NCBI GenBank assembly: GCA_947066815.1
Contig: CAMSZT010000024.1
Span: 1-49,705 of the forward strand
Length of the DNA stretch: 49,705 nucleotides
Reading direction: 5' to 3'
Source of the DNA: an uncultured Lachnotalea sp.
Lineage (GTDB): Bacteria > Bacillota > Clostridia > Lachnospirales > Lachnospiraceae
In this document: piece by piece, positions 1 to 8,317 of the stretch
How positions within the stretch are numbered: the stretch's first letter is position 1
How the letters are laid out: each line of letters begins with the position of its first letter
Translations under genes and position numbers: made by a program
Notes under the pieces: model-generated
Told to the model about the DNA's origin: nothing
The model's input: only the letters and a program-made list of their open reading frames with translations
Database searches by the model: none

Positions 1-62
1 CAGCTGGATAGAGCACTTGGCTACGGACCAAGGTGTCGGGGGTTCGAATCCTCTCTGCCGCG
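1..62 (+). tRNA. tRNA-Arg (ACG anticodon), 5' end cut by window
   Basis: The 3' four fifths of a tRNA is present. The anticodon stem CTTGG/CCAAG closes a seven-base loop CTACGGA, giving anticodon ACG, which after A-to-I editing reads CGN arginine codons. The T arm follows with the canonical loop TTCGAAT, then the 3' acceptor strand ending at base 62. CCA is not encoded. The first part of the acceptor and D arms lies before the window. An intrinsic terminator follows directly. Confidence 0.93.
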
Positions 63-64
63 TG

Positions 65-92
65 AAAGGTCCTGCGATGCAGGACCTTTTTT
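65..92 (+). terminator. Intrinsic terminator of the tRNA-Arg transcript
   Basis: An 11-bp perfect stem (AAAGGTCCTGC pairing with GCAGGACCTTT) with a three-base loop is followed by a run of T. It begins three bases after the tRNA end and ends the tRNA transcript before the convergent response-regulator gene. Bases 93-164 hold nothing else recognisable. Confidence 0.9.
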
Positions 93-164
93 CGTTGTGA
101 AAAAGCTTAGGGCCTGCAGAAAAATAATTGACGCAAGCTGCATCAGCTATTTTCCTACAGCTCC

Positions 165-761
165 TTAATAATACTGGAACAGATGGAGAAGCTCGTCCTG
201 GCTGTGCAGCCCCAGCTTCTTTAAGATACTGCTTTTCTGGTTGGCGATGGTCTTGCTGGAGGAGCGGAGGGTGATCGCGGCCCCCAGCATCAGCTCCAGG
301 ACGGTCTGCTCTGCGGACGAAAGGTCCGACAGGATCAGAGAGCGGATCAGGGCGAGCTGGGGAGTCGGCCCGGAAGCCATCCTCCTCAGGGCGTCGGGCA
401 GGATCTCAAACTGGCTTTTAAAAAGATACCCGGAGGCAAAAGTCTGTTTGCAGGCATCCACGACAATGGAAGCGTCCTCATAGCCGCTTAAGATCACCAG
501 CCTGGCGTCGGTCTCCAGGCGGACGCGGCGGCCGGCTGAAATGCCGTCCGAGGGGGAGGAGGACAGGTTCAGGTCCATGAGCACAAGATCCGGCTTTAAG
601 TCCGGGAGCTTCCGGAAGGCGTCCTCCTCGTTTGACGCATGCCCTACCACGACAATGTCCTTTTCCCGGTTTAAGGTGGTATGGATCAGGAACGCAAAAT
701 CCGAGTCGTCCTCCACCGTAAAGATCCGCAGTTTTTTTGTTTTCCGAAAATCAAGCTTCAT
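165..761 (-). CDS. Response regulator with LuxR-like C-terminal helix-turn-helix
   Basis: A 198-aa two-component response regulator. Residues 11-125 form a receiver domain: acidic pocket E17-D18-D19, predicted phospho-acceptor D63 in the MDLNL strand and a conserved lysine in the later LFKS motif. Residues of about 145-198 resemble the LuxR/NarL DNA-binding helix-turn-helix (LSSAEQTVLELML... then TIANQKSSILKKLGL), although the usual glycine-rich turn is diverged. The start ATG overlaps the end of the upstream sensor kinase gene by four bases (ATGA), so the two are translationally coupled and almost certainly cognate. The genes controlled cannot be read from the sequence. Confidence 0.88.
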   Translation of the reverse strand: MKLDFRKTKKLRIFTVEDDSDFAFLIHTTLNREKDIVVVGHASNEEDAFRKLPDLKPDLVLMDLNLSSSPSDGISAGRRVRLETDARLVILSGYEDASIVVDACKQTFASGYLFKSQFEILPDALRRMASGPTPQLALIRSLILSDLSSAEQTVLELMLGAAITLRSSSKTIANQKSSILKKLGLHSQDELLHLFQYY

Positions 762-2248
762 CGTATCTCAATGCTCCTGTTTCTGTAAAATGTCTGTCGC
801 CTGCTTTTTTTGCCTTGATATCCGTCTTCCACATATTTCCATGGGAAATCCAGAGAAAAAATGCTTCCCGCGCCGGGGGCAGACTCTACGGTGATGTGTC
901 CGCCGTGTTTTTTTACGACTCTCTGGCAGAAATAAAGTCCCAGCCCCATGTGTCCGTCCGAGGAAGGTTTGGTGGTGAAATAGGGCTCAAAGAGTTTGGG
1001 GAGAGCGTCCGGCAGGATCCCTTTTCCCGTATCGGAAAAGGAAATCCTAAGCTGATTGCGTCCGGAGGACGGGGCGGCCTTTATGGACAGAGTTCCGGAG
1101 CCGTCCATGGCATCGGCGGCATTGTTCATCAGATTGCCGAACACCTCCAGCATAGCCTCCCGGTCACAGAGGAGAAACAGGTCCCGGTTGCAGAAGGTCT
1201 TCAGGGAGATCCCCGGATGGAGGCGGGAAAACCCGTCGGAGCAGGCGGCAAAAAGCATCCGGACGGAGCATCGCTCTTTTTTCAGGTGAAGCTCCTGGGA
1301 ATAATACTGCATTTTTTCAATGCAGCTTTTCAGGTGTTCCGTGGAGCGGAGGATGATGTGGGCGTATTCGCCGTTTTCCTGCGGGGAGGAGGAGGATTCC
1401 AGATTTTTGGCGCACCAGTCGATCTTGGCCAGCTCGTTTTTACATAGATGGCGGATACAACTGGCGCTCTGGCTCATCATCTGTCCGTCCTTGTCCCACT
1501 CGAATACTTCGTGGCGGAACCTGGTCCCCATGATGCCGCCGCGGAAGGCGCGGCAGAGAAAATAGATCAGCAGGAATAAAAGGATCAGGAAATTTCCCTG
1601 CCAGGCCTTGAAGAGGCGGCGCAGGTTCAGGGAATGGACCAGAAGGGCGCTTGTGATCCAGTACCAGATGGGCAGCAGCACCAGAAACGCCACCGTCTTT
1701 TTCTGACGATAATAAGGCTCCTGCCGTTCCCGGTAGAGGGTGTGGAGGAGCAGCCAGGTCAGGCACAGGGCATAGGCCAGATTATAGGCGGTGACCGCGG
1801 GGAAAAAGGCGTGGTCGTAAAGCTGGAAGTATCTGGTCCGGGGGTAAGAGTACAGAAAGCCCATCAGGATACCGGGGAGGAAGATGCCGAATTTTGTCCA
1901 GAAGAAAAGCCTGGGGAAAGTTTCGTCCACCCGGCCGAAATACATGCCGAGCATCAGGGCGGCCGGCATAGAGAAATAATAGAAAAAGGCCGTGAGCGAG
2001 GAGTAGACGGAAAAAGCCAGGGATTCCGTAAACAGAGCCGGAAAGGCCCGGATCAGTTCGGGACAGAGGGTAAAATAGAGATATTCCTTCAGAACACCGA
2101 TGCTGAAGATCATACCGCTGATAAAGCACCAGCGGTTTATCATGTTCCGGGGATTTCCGAGGAGGATGATGAAAAAGAGCATCCAGACGACCAGCGTAAA
2201 AAGAAGCAGAAACTCACCTGGGAGACCGCCCTGCGGTTCAATGGGCAT
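758..2248 (-). CDS. Membrane sensor histidine kinase
   Basis: A 496-aa sensor kinase. The first about 235 residues are mostly hydrophobic, with roughly seven membrane segments and no large extracellular loop, so sensing is probably within or at the membrane. A short linker leads to a histidine-containing helix (H267 in SCIRHLCKNEL is the likely phospho-acceptor, though the H-box is not canonical) and then a HATPase_c domain: N-box NLMNNAADAMDG, G1 box DTGKGILPDALP, an F box around FEPYFTTK and G2 box GHMGLGLYF. AAGGAGG lies nine bases before the ATG. It overlaps the downstream response-regulator gene by four bases. The signal is unknown. Confidence 0.88.
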   Translation of the reverse strand: MPIEPQGGLPGEFLLLFTLVVWMLFFIILLGNPRNMINRWCFISGMIFSIGVLKEYLYFTLCPELIRAFPALFTESLAFSVYSSLTAFFYYFSMPAALMLGMYFGRVDETFPRLFFWTKFGIFLPGILMGFLYSYPRTRYFQLYDHAFFPAVTAYNLAYALCLTWLLLHTLYRERQEPYYRQKKTVAFLVLLPIWYWITSALLVHSLNLRRLFKAWQGNFLILLFLLIYFLCRAFRGGIMGTRFRHEVFEWDKDGQMMSQSASCIRHLCKNELAKIDWCAKNLESSSSPQENGEYAHIILRSTEHLKSCIEKMQYYSQELHLKKERCSVRMLFAACSDGFSRLHPGISLKTFCNRDLFLLCDREAMLEVFGNLMNNAADAMDGSGTLSIKAAPSSGRNQLRISFSDTGKGILPDALPKLFEPYFTTKPSSDGHMGLGLYFCQRVVKKHGGHITVESAPGAGSIFSLDFPWKYVEDGYQGKKSRRQTFYRNRSIEIR

Positions 2249-2313
2249 TTAAGACCAACCTCCTTTTCAGCAGGATAAAGCGCCGAAGCATGATCGAACT
2301 TCAGGAAAAACGC

Positions 2314-2748
2314 TTACTCCAGGATGACGGTGAAGGGACCGTCATTTAAGAGCTCCACGTCCATATGGGCGCCGAACAAGCCGTGTTCCACGACGGGGAT
2401 CTCCTCCCGGCATTTCTCCATGAAATATTCATAGAGGGCTTCGGCGGCCTCCGGCTTCGCCGCCGCGCTAAAGCCCGGCCGGTTGCCGTGGCGGCAGTCC
2501 GCGTAGAGGGTGAACTGGGAGACGATCAGAAGGGAGCCTCCCACGTCCTTTAAGGACAGGTTGATCTTTCCGTTCTCGTCGGAGAAGATCCGAAGGTTTA
2601 CCAGCTTTTTTGCGATCCGGTCGGCCTCTGCCCTGGTATCATCCCCGCCGACGCCGAGGAGTACCAGGAACCCGCGGCCGATCTTGCCGGTCACATGGCC
2701 GTCTACGGTTACGGAAGCGTGTGTCACACGCTGGATCACTGCTTTCAT
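2314..2748 (-). CDS. dtd: D-aminoacyl-tRNA deacylase (Dtd)
   Basis: A 144-aa protein of normal family length that hydrolyses D-amino acids (and mischarged glycine) from tRNA in the cytoplasm. It begins MKAVIQRVTHASV, the hallmark Dtd N-terminus. The substrate-binding motif SQFTLYAD is present, as is a C-terminal NDGPFTV in place of the common NGPVT. The ATG at 2748 is chosen over an in-frame start 54 bases upstream because GGAGG lies nine bases ahead of it and the homologous N-terminus starts there. It lies upstream of the sensor kinase gene on the same strand with a 65-bp gap. Confidence 0.93.
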   Translation of the reverse strand: MKAVIQRVTHASVTVDGHVTGKIGRGFLVLLGVGGDDTRAEADRIAKKLVNLRIFSDENGKINLSLKDVGGSLLIVSQFTLYADCRHGNRPGFSAAAKPEAAEALYEYFMEKCREEIPVVEHGLFGAHMDVELLNDGPFTVILE

Positions 2749-2827
2749 AATGTTATATCCTCCGATCAGAGTCGTCTGTCTGCCGGGAAGATCCGGCCCC
2801 ATCCGGCCGGCCGCCGGCCGTTCCCGC

Positions 2828-3283
2828 CTACCTCCGTCTGGACAGACCGTAGATGATGAGCAGGAGGAAGGCCCAGAACCCGATGCCCCGGAAAGAAAAC
2901 AGAAGGGAAAAGGCGGTCCGGAAGGTAAAGAACAGGATCATGCAGATCAGAAAGAGGATCAGGAACAGGACCCCGAAGACTACCCATTTGTTGATATGGT
3001 AAGCGCCCCGTCCGGCTTCCCCGGTGTCCCCGTCCTCATAGACATCCGCGTAACCGGAGGCCCTTCGCCGTCCCGCCCGGGAAGAGTCCTCGGCGTCGAT
3101 GATGGTCCTGGCCAGAAGCCTGGGGTCGCCCAGCTCCTCCAGCACGTCCCGCTCCAAACGCCCTTTCTGCATTTCTCCATAAATATAATCGGCATAATAA
3201 TTCAGGTTTTCCGTCACCACATGGGGAGGAACCTGGCCGTTCAAAGCCTTCTTCAGTGTATCTGAAAATTCTCGCTGAGTCAT
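2828..3283 (-). CDS. DUF1700-like membrane protein
   Basis: A 151-aa protein. The N-terminal about 65 residues are a soluble helical region of the DUF1700/HAAS type (MTQREFSDTLKKAL... with a LEELGDPRLLARTII stretch), followed by a charged linker and two closely spaced hydrophobic segments (about residues 98-122 and 129-147). Such proteins are often found with PadR regulators and are thought to be membrane regulators, but no function is established. No PadR gene is adjacent here. A perfect consensus promoter lies about 170 bp upstream, leaving a long leader that contains a hairpin. Confidence 0.7.
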   Translation of the reverse strand: MTQREFSDTLKKALNGQVPPHVVTENLNYYADYIYGEMQKGRLERDVLEELGDPRLLARTIIDAEDSSRAGRRRASGYADVYEDGDTGEAGRGAYHINKWVVFGVLFLILFLICMILFFTFRTAFSLLFSFRGIGFWAFLLLIIYGLSRRR

Positions 3284-3341
3284 AAAGATCCTTTCCGCTT
3301 GTCCATCTGCCCTGTTTTTATGAAAAAATCTCTATAAAAGG

Positions 3342-3378
3342 AAAGAGAAAACCATAGGGGAATCATAGTTTTCTCTTT
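3342..3378 (-). other. Leader hairpin upstream of the DUF1700-like gene
   Basis: AAAGAGAAAAC at 3342-3352 pairs perfectly with GTTTTCTCTTT at 3368-3378 (11 bp, 15-base loop). It sits in the leader between the promoter at 3452-3480 and the gene start at 3283. It is AT-rich and could be an attenuator or simply a stable leader structure. The rest of the gap 3284-3567 is AT-rich with no gene. Confidence 0.5.
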
Positions 3379-3451
3379 GAAGGGAGTATAAATAATTAAT
3401 AAGGGGTTAAATCCGGAAAAGAATCTGCAAGCAAATCCCTTTCCGTTATTT

Positions 3452-3480
3452 ATTATAATAAGAAGCATTTTAAATGTCAA
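3452..3480 (-). promoter_or_regulatory. Consensus sigma-A promoter for the DUF1700-like gene
   Basis: Reading the minus strand, TTGACA (3475-3480) and TATAAT (3452-3457) are both perfect matches, separated by exactly 17 bases. It points to the minus-strand gene starting at 3283 and implies a leader of about 160 nucleotides. Confidence 0.85.
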
Positions 3481-3567
3481 GATTTTTCTTTCAGAAAATG
3501 AATAAAAGAGCGGGATTTGAAGGATACTAACGAGGCAAGATCAATTTATGACAGGAGGGACAAGATC

Positions 3568-3780
3568 ATGGCAAATACCAAAAACTATTCAGGATCCCAG
3601 GAAAACTATTCTCAGAATAGCTCTCAGAACGGAACTTCTCAGAACAGCCAGAGAAATTCCCAGAAGAACAGCACGGGAAACAGCTCTAAGAATGATTCTC
3701 AGAACTGCCACAACGGCAGCTCCCAGGATAATTCTCAGAACAGCCAGAAGAACAGCTCCAGGAACAGCAACAATTTCTAA
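3568..3780 (+). CDS. Asn/Ser/Gln-rich low-complexity small protein
   Basis: A 70-aa protein composed almost wholly of Asn, Ser and Gln with scattered Lys, Gly and Thr, built from loose SQN and NSS repeats and containing no hydrophobic segment and no signal peptide. The ATG at 3568 is chosen because AGGAGGG lies eight bases upstream. Similar short, hydrophilic low-complexity proteins occur in Clostridia, but I know no assigned function, and a link to spores or a matrix would be guesswork. A hairpin repeat starts at its stop codon. The strong ribosome-binding site argues that it is a real gene. Confidence 0.65.
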   Translation: MANTKNYSGSQENYSQNSSQNGTSQNSQRNSQKNSTGNSSKNDSQNCHNGSSQDNSQNSQKNSSRNSNNF

Positions 3781-3802
3781 GGAAACGCTTTGATCGGCGT
3801 TT
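3778..3802 (+). repeat. 25-base dispersed hairpin repeat, copy 1
   Basis: Twenty-five bases beginning at the TAA stop are identical to 9445-9469. The inner part is an inverted repeat (GGAAACGC with GCGTTTTCC, one bulged T in this copy). There is no clear T run after it, so it is a weak terminator candidate at best. Confidence 0.75.
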
Positions 3803-3898
3803 TCCTGACAGGAGCCGGGCGCTTTTTGCGCCCGTACATACAGTGAACAGTCACCAAAAGAGCGGGAAGCGAATATCTTACCATAGGACGGAAAAATC

Positions 3899-4207
3899 AT
3901 GGAACAGGTGAGACAGATTATGGAAGATTTGGAAACTATCGCTTTTCGGGAGCTTGGAAAATATAAAAACGACGGGACGTGCATCATCATAGATCTGCGG
4001 AGTAGAGAGCTGTACCAGAAGGGACATGTGGAGGGCGCTTGGAACATCCCCTATGAGTATCTCATGGAGGAGGCGTGGGAGATGCTCCCAAAAAACAGGC
4101 TCCTCCTCCTCTACTGCGAGCGGGGCGGCGCCGCCATGATGGCGGGCAGAGAACTTATGAAAAAGGGATTCCGCATAAAGGCCGCCGTCGGCGGATTTGA
4201 ACATTAG
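3899..4207 (+). CDS. Rhodanese-like domain protein
   Basis: A 102-aa single-domain rhodanese. It carries the N-terminal IIDLRSRELYQKGHVEGAWNI pattern split as IIDLRS and GHVEGAWNIPY, and the active-site loop LYCERGGAAMMAG with the catalytic cysteine, followed by the C-terminal GG(F) motif. Such proteins transfer sulfane sulfur between small thiols, cyanide or protein partners in the cytoplasm. The partner is unknown. It stands alone between the Asn-rich gene and the RNA methyltransferase. Confidence 0.85.
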   Translation: MEQVRQIMEDLETIAFRELGKYKNDGTCIIIDLRSRELYQKGHVEGAWNIPYEYLMEEAWEMLPKNRLLLLYCERGGAAMMAGRELMKKGFRIKAAVGGFEH

Positions 4208-4263
4208 GGCGGGACCGGCAGGATACGGAAACCCGGGCGGAGGCGGTCCGGGCGTTTATCTGG

Positions 4264-4292
4264 TTGACAGAGGGGGCGGAAAGCTTTAAAAT
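4264..4292 (+). promoter_or_regulatory. Sigma-A promoter for the RNA methyltransferase gene
   Basis: TTGACA (4264-4269) and TAAAAT (4287-4292) with a 17-base spacer, about 85 bp before the start of the methyltransferase gene at 4376. Confidence 0.8.
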
Positions 4293-4375
4293 GGTACTGT
4301 GACTGGCCTCAGGGCCCTTTTATAGCCGGCGGCAAACTGTTTTGTCGTTCCCTATAACGGAAAGAGGAGTACCGG

Positions 4376-5542
4376 ATGAAGACATTTGAGCTGATCGCCC
4401 CCTGCCATTTCGGACTGGAGTCCGTATTGAAAAAAGAAATTTTGGATCTTGGATACGAGATCAGTCTGGTGGAGGACGGCCGTGTGACTTTTCTCGGCGA
4501 CGCCGAGGCGGTCTGCCGGGCCAACGTGGGCCTTCGGACGGCGGAGAGGGTCCTTCTCAGAGTCGGGAGCTTTCCGGCATACAGCTTTGAGGAACTGTTC
4601 GACAGGACGAAGGAGCTTCCCTGGGAGGAGTATCTCCCCGCCTCGGCCCGTTTCTGGGTGACCAAGGCGACTTCTGTCAAGAGCAGGCTGTTCAGTCCTT
4701 CGGATATCCAGTCGCTGGTGAAGAAGGCGGTCGTGGAACGGTTAAAGACGGTTTATCACAGAAACTGGTTCGAGGAGGACGGGGCGTCCTACCCGATCCG
4801 GGCTTTTTTGATGAAAGATATGGTGACTCTCGCGCTGGATACCAGCGGGGATTCCCTGCATAAGCGGGGATACCGGAAGTTTACGAGCAGGGCGCCGATC
4901 ACGGAGACTCTGGCGGCGGCGCTGATCCTCCTTACGCCCTGGCGGCGGGACAGGATCCTGGTGGATCCCTTTTGCGGGAGCGGGACCTTCCCCATCGAGG
5001 CGGCTCTGATGGCGGCGAACATCGCGCCGGGCATGAACCGCTCCTTTGCGGCGGAGGCGTGGGAAGATCTGATCCCGAAGAGGGAGTGGTACGATGCCCT
5101 CGACGAGGCGTCGGAGGCGGTGGATCTTTCGGTGGAGACCGATATCCAGGGTTATGACGCGGACGGGGAGATCATCCGGGCGGCCAGGGAAAATGCAAAG
5201 CTTGCCGGTGTGGAGAAGCTCATCCATTTTCAGCGGCGGGACGCGGCGGACTTAAGCCACCCGAAGAAATACGGATTTTTGATCACAAACCCTCCTTACG
5301 GGGAACGGCTGGAGGAGAAGGAGCACCTTCCCGCCCTGTACCGGACCCTGGGAGAGAGGTTTAAAGAGTTGGACTGCTGGTCAGAGTACGTGATCACGGC
5401 CTATGAGGATGCGGAGACGTACATCGGCCGGAAAGCAGATCGGAACAGAAAGATCTATAACGGAATGATGAAGACCTATTTTTACCAGTTTCTGGGGCCG
5501 AAGCCGCCGAAGCGGATCCGGCCGGAGGGAAAACAGGTCTGA
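4376..5542 (+). CDS. THUMP-domain class I SAM-dependent RNA methyltransferase (RlmL/YpsC family)
   Basis: A 388-aa protein. The N-terminal part (about residues 5-160) is a ferredoxin-like plus THUMP RNA-binding module. The C-terminal part is a Rossmann methyltransferase with SAM motif I DPFCGSGTFPIEAAL (about residue 197) and the N6/N2-type catalytic motif TNPPYGERL (about residue 304). The family methylates guanines in 23S rRNA (RlmL in Escherichia coli; YpsC is the short Bacillus form). The length fits the YpsC form without the fused RlmK domain. GAAAGAGGAG precedes the ATG. Confidence 0.9.
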   Translation: MKTFELIAPCHFGLESVLKKEILDLGYEISLVEDGRVTFLGDAEAVCRANVGLRTAERVLLRVGSFPAYSFEELFDRTKELPWEEYLPASARFWVTKATSVKSRLFSPSDIQSLVKKAVVERLKTVYHRNWFEEDGASYPIRAFLMKDMVTLALDTSGDSLHKRGYRKFTSRAPITETLAAALILLTPWRRDRILVDPFCGSGTFPIEAALMAANIAPGMNRSFAAEAWEDLIPKREWYDALDEASEAVDLSVETDIQGYDADGEIIRAARENAKLAGVEKLIHFQRRDAADLSHPKKYGFLITNPPYGERLEEKEHLPALYRTLGERFKELDCWSEYVITAYEDAETYIGRKADRNRKIYNGMMKTYFYQFLGPKPPKRIRPEGKQV

Positions 5543-5578
5543 TGGACATTCGTGTTTTCAGTAAATTGGAGAAGGTAA

Positions 5579-7075
5579 GTGAAATTAAAATATAAATGGA
5601 TATGCGGGCTGCTCACGGCCGGCCTTTTGTCCTCGACCATGACGGCATGCAGCTATCCCTGGTCTTTTTTGGGTACGGAAAAAAGGGAGGGACAGCCGGG
5701 ATTCGGGACGGTTTCTCCCCAGACGGAGGAGAGCAGGTACGGCGCCGGGGCAAATGCCAGGGGATCGGCAGGAGGGACGGAGAAGGAGAGCGGGGCGGGC
5801 CCGGGCGGCGGGCCGGAGAAGGAAGGCAGTGAGACGGAGACCGGCGGGAGGGATGACGGCGGCGAAGAGGAGGATCCGGAGGCTGCGGTTCCCCTTCCGG
5901 AACGGTTCGATTACCGGGAATGCGGCCGTCTGCCCATGGTGGGAAGCCAGGGGGACCTCGGAACCTGCTGGGCCTTTGCTGCCATGCTGGCCCTGGAATC
6001 CTCCCTTCTGCCGGAGGAGTCCTGGGATTTCAGCGAGGATCACATTTCTCTAAAAAACAGCTTTGGCATGGATCAGGACATGGGCGGCGATTACACCATG
6101 GCCATGGCCTATCTGCTGGCCTGGCAGGGCCCGGTCCGGGAGGAGGACGACCCTTACGGGGACGGCGTGTCCCCGAACGGGCTGCCGGCCGTGAAGCATG
6201 TGCAGGAGATCCAGATCCCGAAGGAAAAGGATTATGACGCCGTCAAGCGGGCCGTCTATCTCCACGGAGGCGTCCAGACCTCCCTCTATATGGGCATGGA
6301 GGACGAGGATAGCCGGTCGGAATTTTACAGAGAGGACACCTGTGCCTACTATTACAATGGGGCGGAGGCGTCCAACCACGATATCGTGATCGTCGGCTGG
6401 GACGACCGTTATCCGAAGGAGAATTTTACCTATTCGCCGGGAAAGGACGGGGCGTTCCTTTGTGTGAACAGCTGGGGAGCGGGGTTTGGAGACTGCGGTC
6501 TGTTTTACGTGTCCTATGAGGATGTCAATGTGGGGACCCACAACCTGGTCTATACGGGGGTGGAGGGGCCGGACAATTATGACGCCGTCTACCAGTCGGA
6601 TCTGTGCGGCTGGCTGGGACAGCTCGGCTACGGGGATGAGAGCGCCTATTTTGCCAATGTGTACCGGGCAGAGGAGGAAGAGACGCTGGAGGCCGTGGGT
6701 TTTTACGCCACGGACGAGAATACGGAGTACGAGGTCTACGTGGCAGAGGAGGCCGGAGAGGGGGGGATGCTTACCCTCGGGGCGCCTCTTTGCAGCGGGC
6801 GGTTCTCCAAAACCGGTTTCTATACGGTGGATCTTCCCGCGCCGGTGGCACTCCGGGCGGGAGAGCGGTTTGCGGCGGCGGTCTTTATACGGACGCCGGG
6901 CTCCATCCATCCGGTGGCCATCGAATACCAGAACCAGGGGGACGGCGAGACGGCGCCAAAAGTGGACCTGAGTGACGGCGAGGGTTATATCAGCACCGAC
7001 GGCCGCTTGTGGACCAGGGTGGAGACGGAACAGGACAGCAACGTCTGCCTGAAAGCCTATACCTGCAGGAGATAA
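5579..7075 (+). CDS. Papain-family (C1) cysteine protease lipoprotein
   Basis: A 498-aa exported protease. A GTG start follows GGAGAAGG. The N-terminus is a lipoprotein signal peptide with lipobox MTAC and lipidated Cys24, so it should be anchored on the outer face of the membrane. Residues of about 30-105 are a Gly/Glu-rich acidic low-complexity tether. The protease domain has oxyanion Gln then catalytic Cys130 in GDLGTCWAFAA, His267 in SNHDIVIVGWDD and Asn297 in CVNSWG. A C-terminal beta-rich domain (about residues 370-498), like the lectin-like domain seen in other clostridial C1 peptidases, follows. All catalytic residues are intact. Its target protein is unknown. Confidence 0.9.
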   Translation: MKLKYKWICGLLTAGLLSSTMTACSYPWSFLGTEKREGQPGFGTVSPQTEESRYGAGANARGSAGGTEKESGAGPGGGPEKEGSETETGGRDDGGEEEDPEAAVPLPERFDYRECGRLPMVGSQGDLGTCWAFAAMLALESSLLPEESWDFSEDHISLKNSFGMDQDMGGDYTMAMAYLLAWQGPVREEDDPYGDGVSPNGLPAVKHVQEIQIPKEKDYDAVKRAVYLHGGVQTSLYMGMEDEDSRSEFYREDTCAYYYNGAEASNHDIVIVGWDDRYPKENFTYSPGKDGAFLCVNSWGAGFGDCGLFYVSYEDVNVGTHNLVYTGVEGPDNYDAVYQSDLCGWLGQLGYGDESAYFANVYRAEEEETLEAVGFYATDENTEYEVYVAEEAGEGGMLTLGAPLCSGRFSKTGFYTVDLPAPVALRAGERFAAAVFIRTPGSIHPVAIEYQNQGDGETAPKVDLSDGEGYISTDGRLWTRVETEQDSNVCLKAYTCRR

Positions 7076-7169
7076 AGACGGATTTCATGAAGGACTGGGG
7101 CTGTGCCGGAAAACGGCACATGCCGGGAGAGGGACCGGGGACGGATCCGAAAGAAGACGGGGGTTTGGG

Positions 7170-7823
7170 ATGAACGGAAGGATATTGTTTGCAACGTCGA
7201 ATGAGGGAAAAATGAGGGAGGTCCGCATGATCCTGGCAGATCTGGGTATGGAGATCCAGTCTCTTAAGGAGGCGGGCATTTCGGCCGAGATCGTGGAGGA
7301 CGGGAAGACCTTTGAGGAGAATGCCAGGATCAAGGCATTGGCCATTCAGAGGCTTTGCCGGGAGGAAATCCCTGTGGGGAAGAGCGCATCGGAAACAGTC
7401 TCCGGGAAAACGATCGTCCTGGCGGACGATTCCGGGCTGGAGGTGGATTTCCTTGACGGGGCCCCGGGGATCTATTCGGCCCGCTACATGGGGGAGGAGA
7501 CCTCCTACGAGGTGAAGAACCAGGCGATCATCGACAGGCTCTCGGAGGCGGAGGGAGAGGAGAGGAGCGCCAGGTTTGTCTGCGTGATCGCGGCGGCCCT
7601 CCCGGACGGGGCGGTGCTCACGTCCAGGGGGACCATTGAGGGGCAGATCGGATACGAGGCGGCCGGGGACGGCGGCTTCGGTTATGACCCGATCTTTTAT
7701 CTGCCGGAACGGGGGCTCACGACGGCCCAGCTTTCTGCCGGGGAGAAAAATGAGATCAGCCACAGGGGAAAGGCCCTGCGGGCCATGAAGGAACTGCTTA
7801 AGAAAAAATTGGGGGACGAATGA
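7170..7823 (+). CDS. rdgB: XTP/dITP pyrophosphatase (RdgB/HAM1 family)
   Basis: A 217-aa cytoplasmic enzyme that hydrolyses non-canonical purine nucleotides (ITP, dITP, XTP) to monophosphates and pyrophosphate, cleaning the nucleotide pool. It shows the N-terminal ATSNEGKMREV phosphate loop, the catalytic ADDSGLEVDFLDGAPG segment (about residue 85) and GDGGFGYDPIFYLPE (about residue 168). A short insertion (KSASETVSGKT) precedes the acidic motif. Its stop overlaps the start of the next gene, a common rdgB-yfcE pairing in Clostridia. Confidence 0.95.
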   Translation: MNGRILFATSNEGKMREVRMILADLGMEIQSLKEAGISAEIVEDGKTFEENARIKALAIQRLCREEIPVGKSASETVSGKTIVLADDSGLEVDFLDGAPGIYSARYMGEETSYEVKNQAIIDRLSEAEGEERSARFVCVIAAALPDGAVLTSRGTIEGQIGYEAAGDGGFGYDPIFYLPERGLTTAQLSAGEKNEISHRGKALRAMKELLKKKLGDE

Positions 7824-8302
7824 TGAGGATCCTGGTGGTAAGCGATACCCACAGGCAGAACGGGAATCTGTGCAAGGTGCTGGCAAAGGTCGGCCGGATC
7901 GATCTTTTGATACATCTGGGGGACGTGGAGGGCAGCGAGGATTACGTCCGCGAGATCGCCGGCTGTCCGGTGGAGATGGTCGCCGGAAACAACGATTTTT
8001 TTTCCGGTCTTCCGAGAGAGCGGGAGCTGGAGCTGGGGGCGTACCGGGCGCTCCTCACCCACGGGCATTATTACAACGTGTCCTTTACCCTGGAGCGGCT
8101 CAGGGAGGAGGCCAGGGAGCGGGGGATGCAGATCGCCATGTTCGGCCACACCCACCGCCCTGTCGTCGACCGGAGCGGCCCGGTGGACCTGATCAATCCG
8201 GGAAGCCTTTCCTACCCCCGCCAGGATGGGAGGCGGCCTTCCTATATCCTCATGGAGCTCGACCGGGACGGGCTCGTCCACTATACGATCAATTATCTCT
8301 AG
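7820..8302 (+). CDS. YfcE-family metallophosphoesterase
   Basis: A 160-aa phosphodiesterase of the MJ0936/YfcE type. The metal-binding motifs are in order: SDTH (residues 8-11), HLGDVEG, GNND (about residue 57), THGH and GHTHRP (about residue 109). The family hydrolyses phosphodiester model substrates with Mn2+, and the physiological substrate is not settled. The start overlaps rdgB by four bases (ATGA), and a second ATG directly follows the first. The pair is translationally coupled. Confidence 0.9.
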   Translation: MMRILVVSDTHRQNGNLCKVLAKVGRIDLLIHLGDVEGSEDYVREIAGCPVEMVAGNNDFFSGLPRERELELGAYRALLTHGHYYNVSFTLERLREEARERGMQIAMFGHTHRPVVDRSGPVDLINPGSLSYPRQDGRRPSYILMELDRDGLVHYTINYL

Positions 8303-8317
8303 TGCCGATCGTCTATC

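Noticed and set aside
1634-2278. Plus-strand open frame opposite the sensor kinase
   Set aside because: Composition is charged and repetitive, as expected from the antisense of a membrane protein gene; the kinase on the other strand is unmistakable.
3568-3780. CRISPR-like array from repeated TCTCAGAA units
   Set aside because: The repeats are short, irregularly spaced and explained by Ser-Gln-Asn codons in a low-complexity protein.
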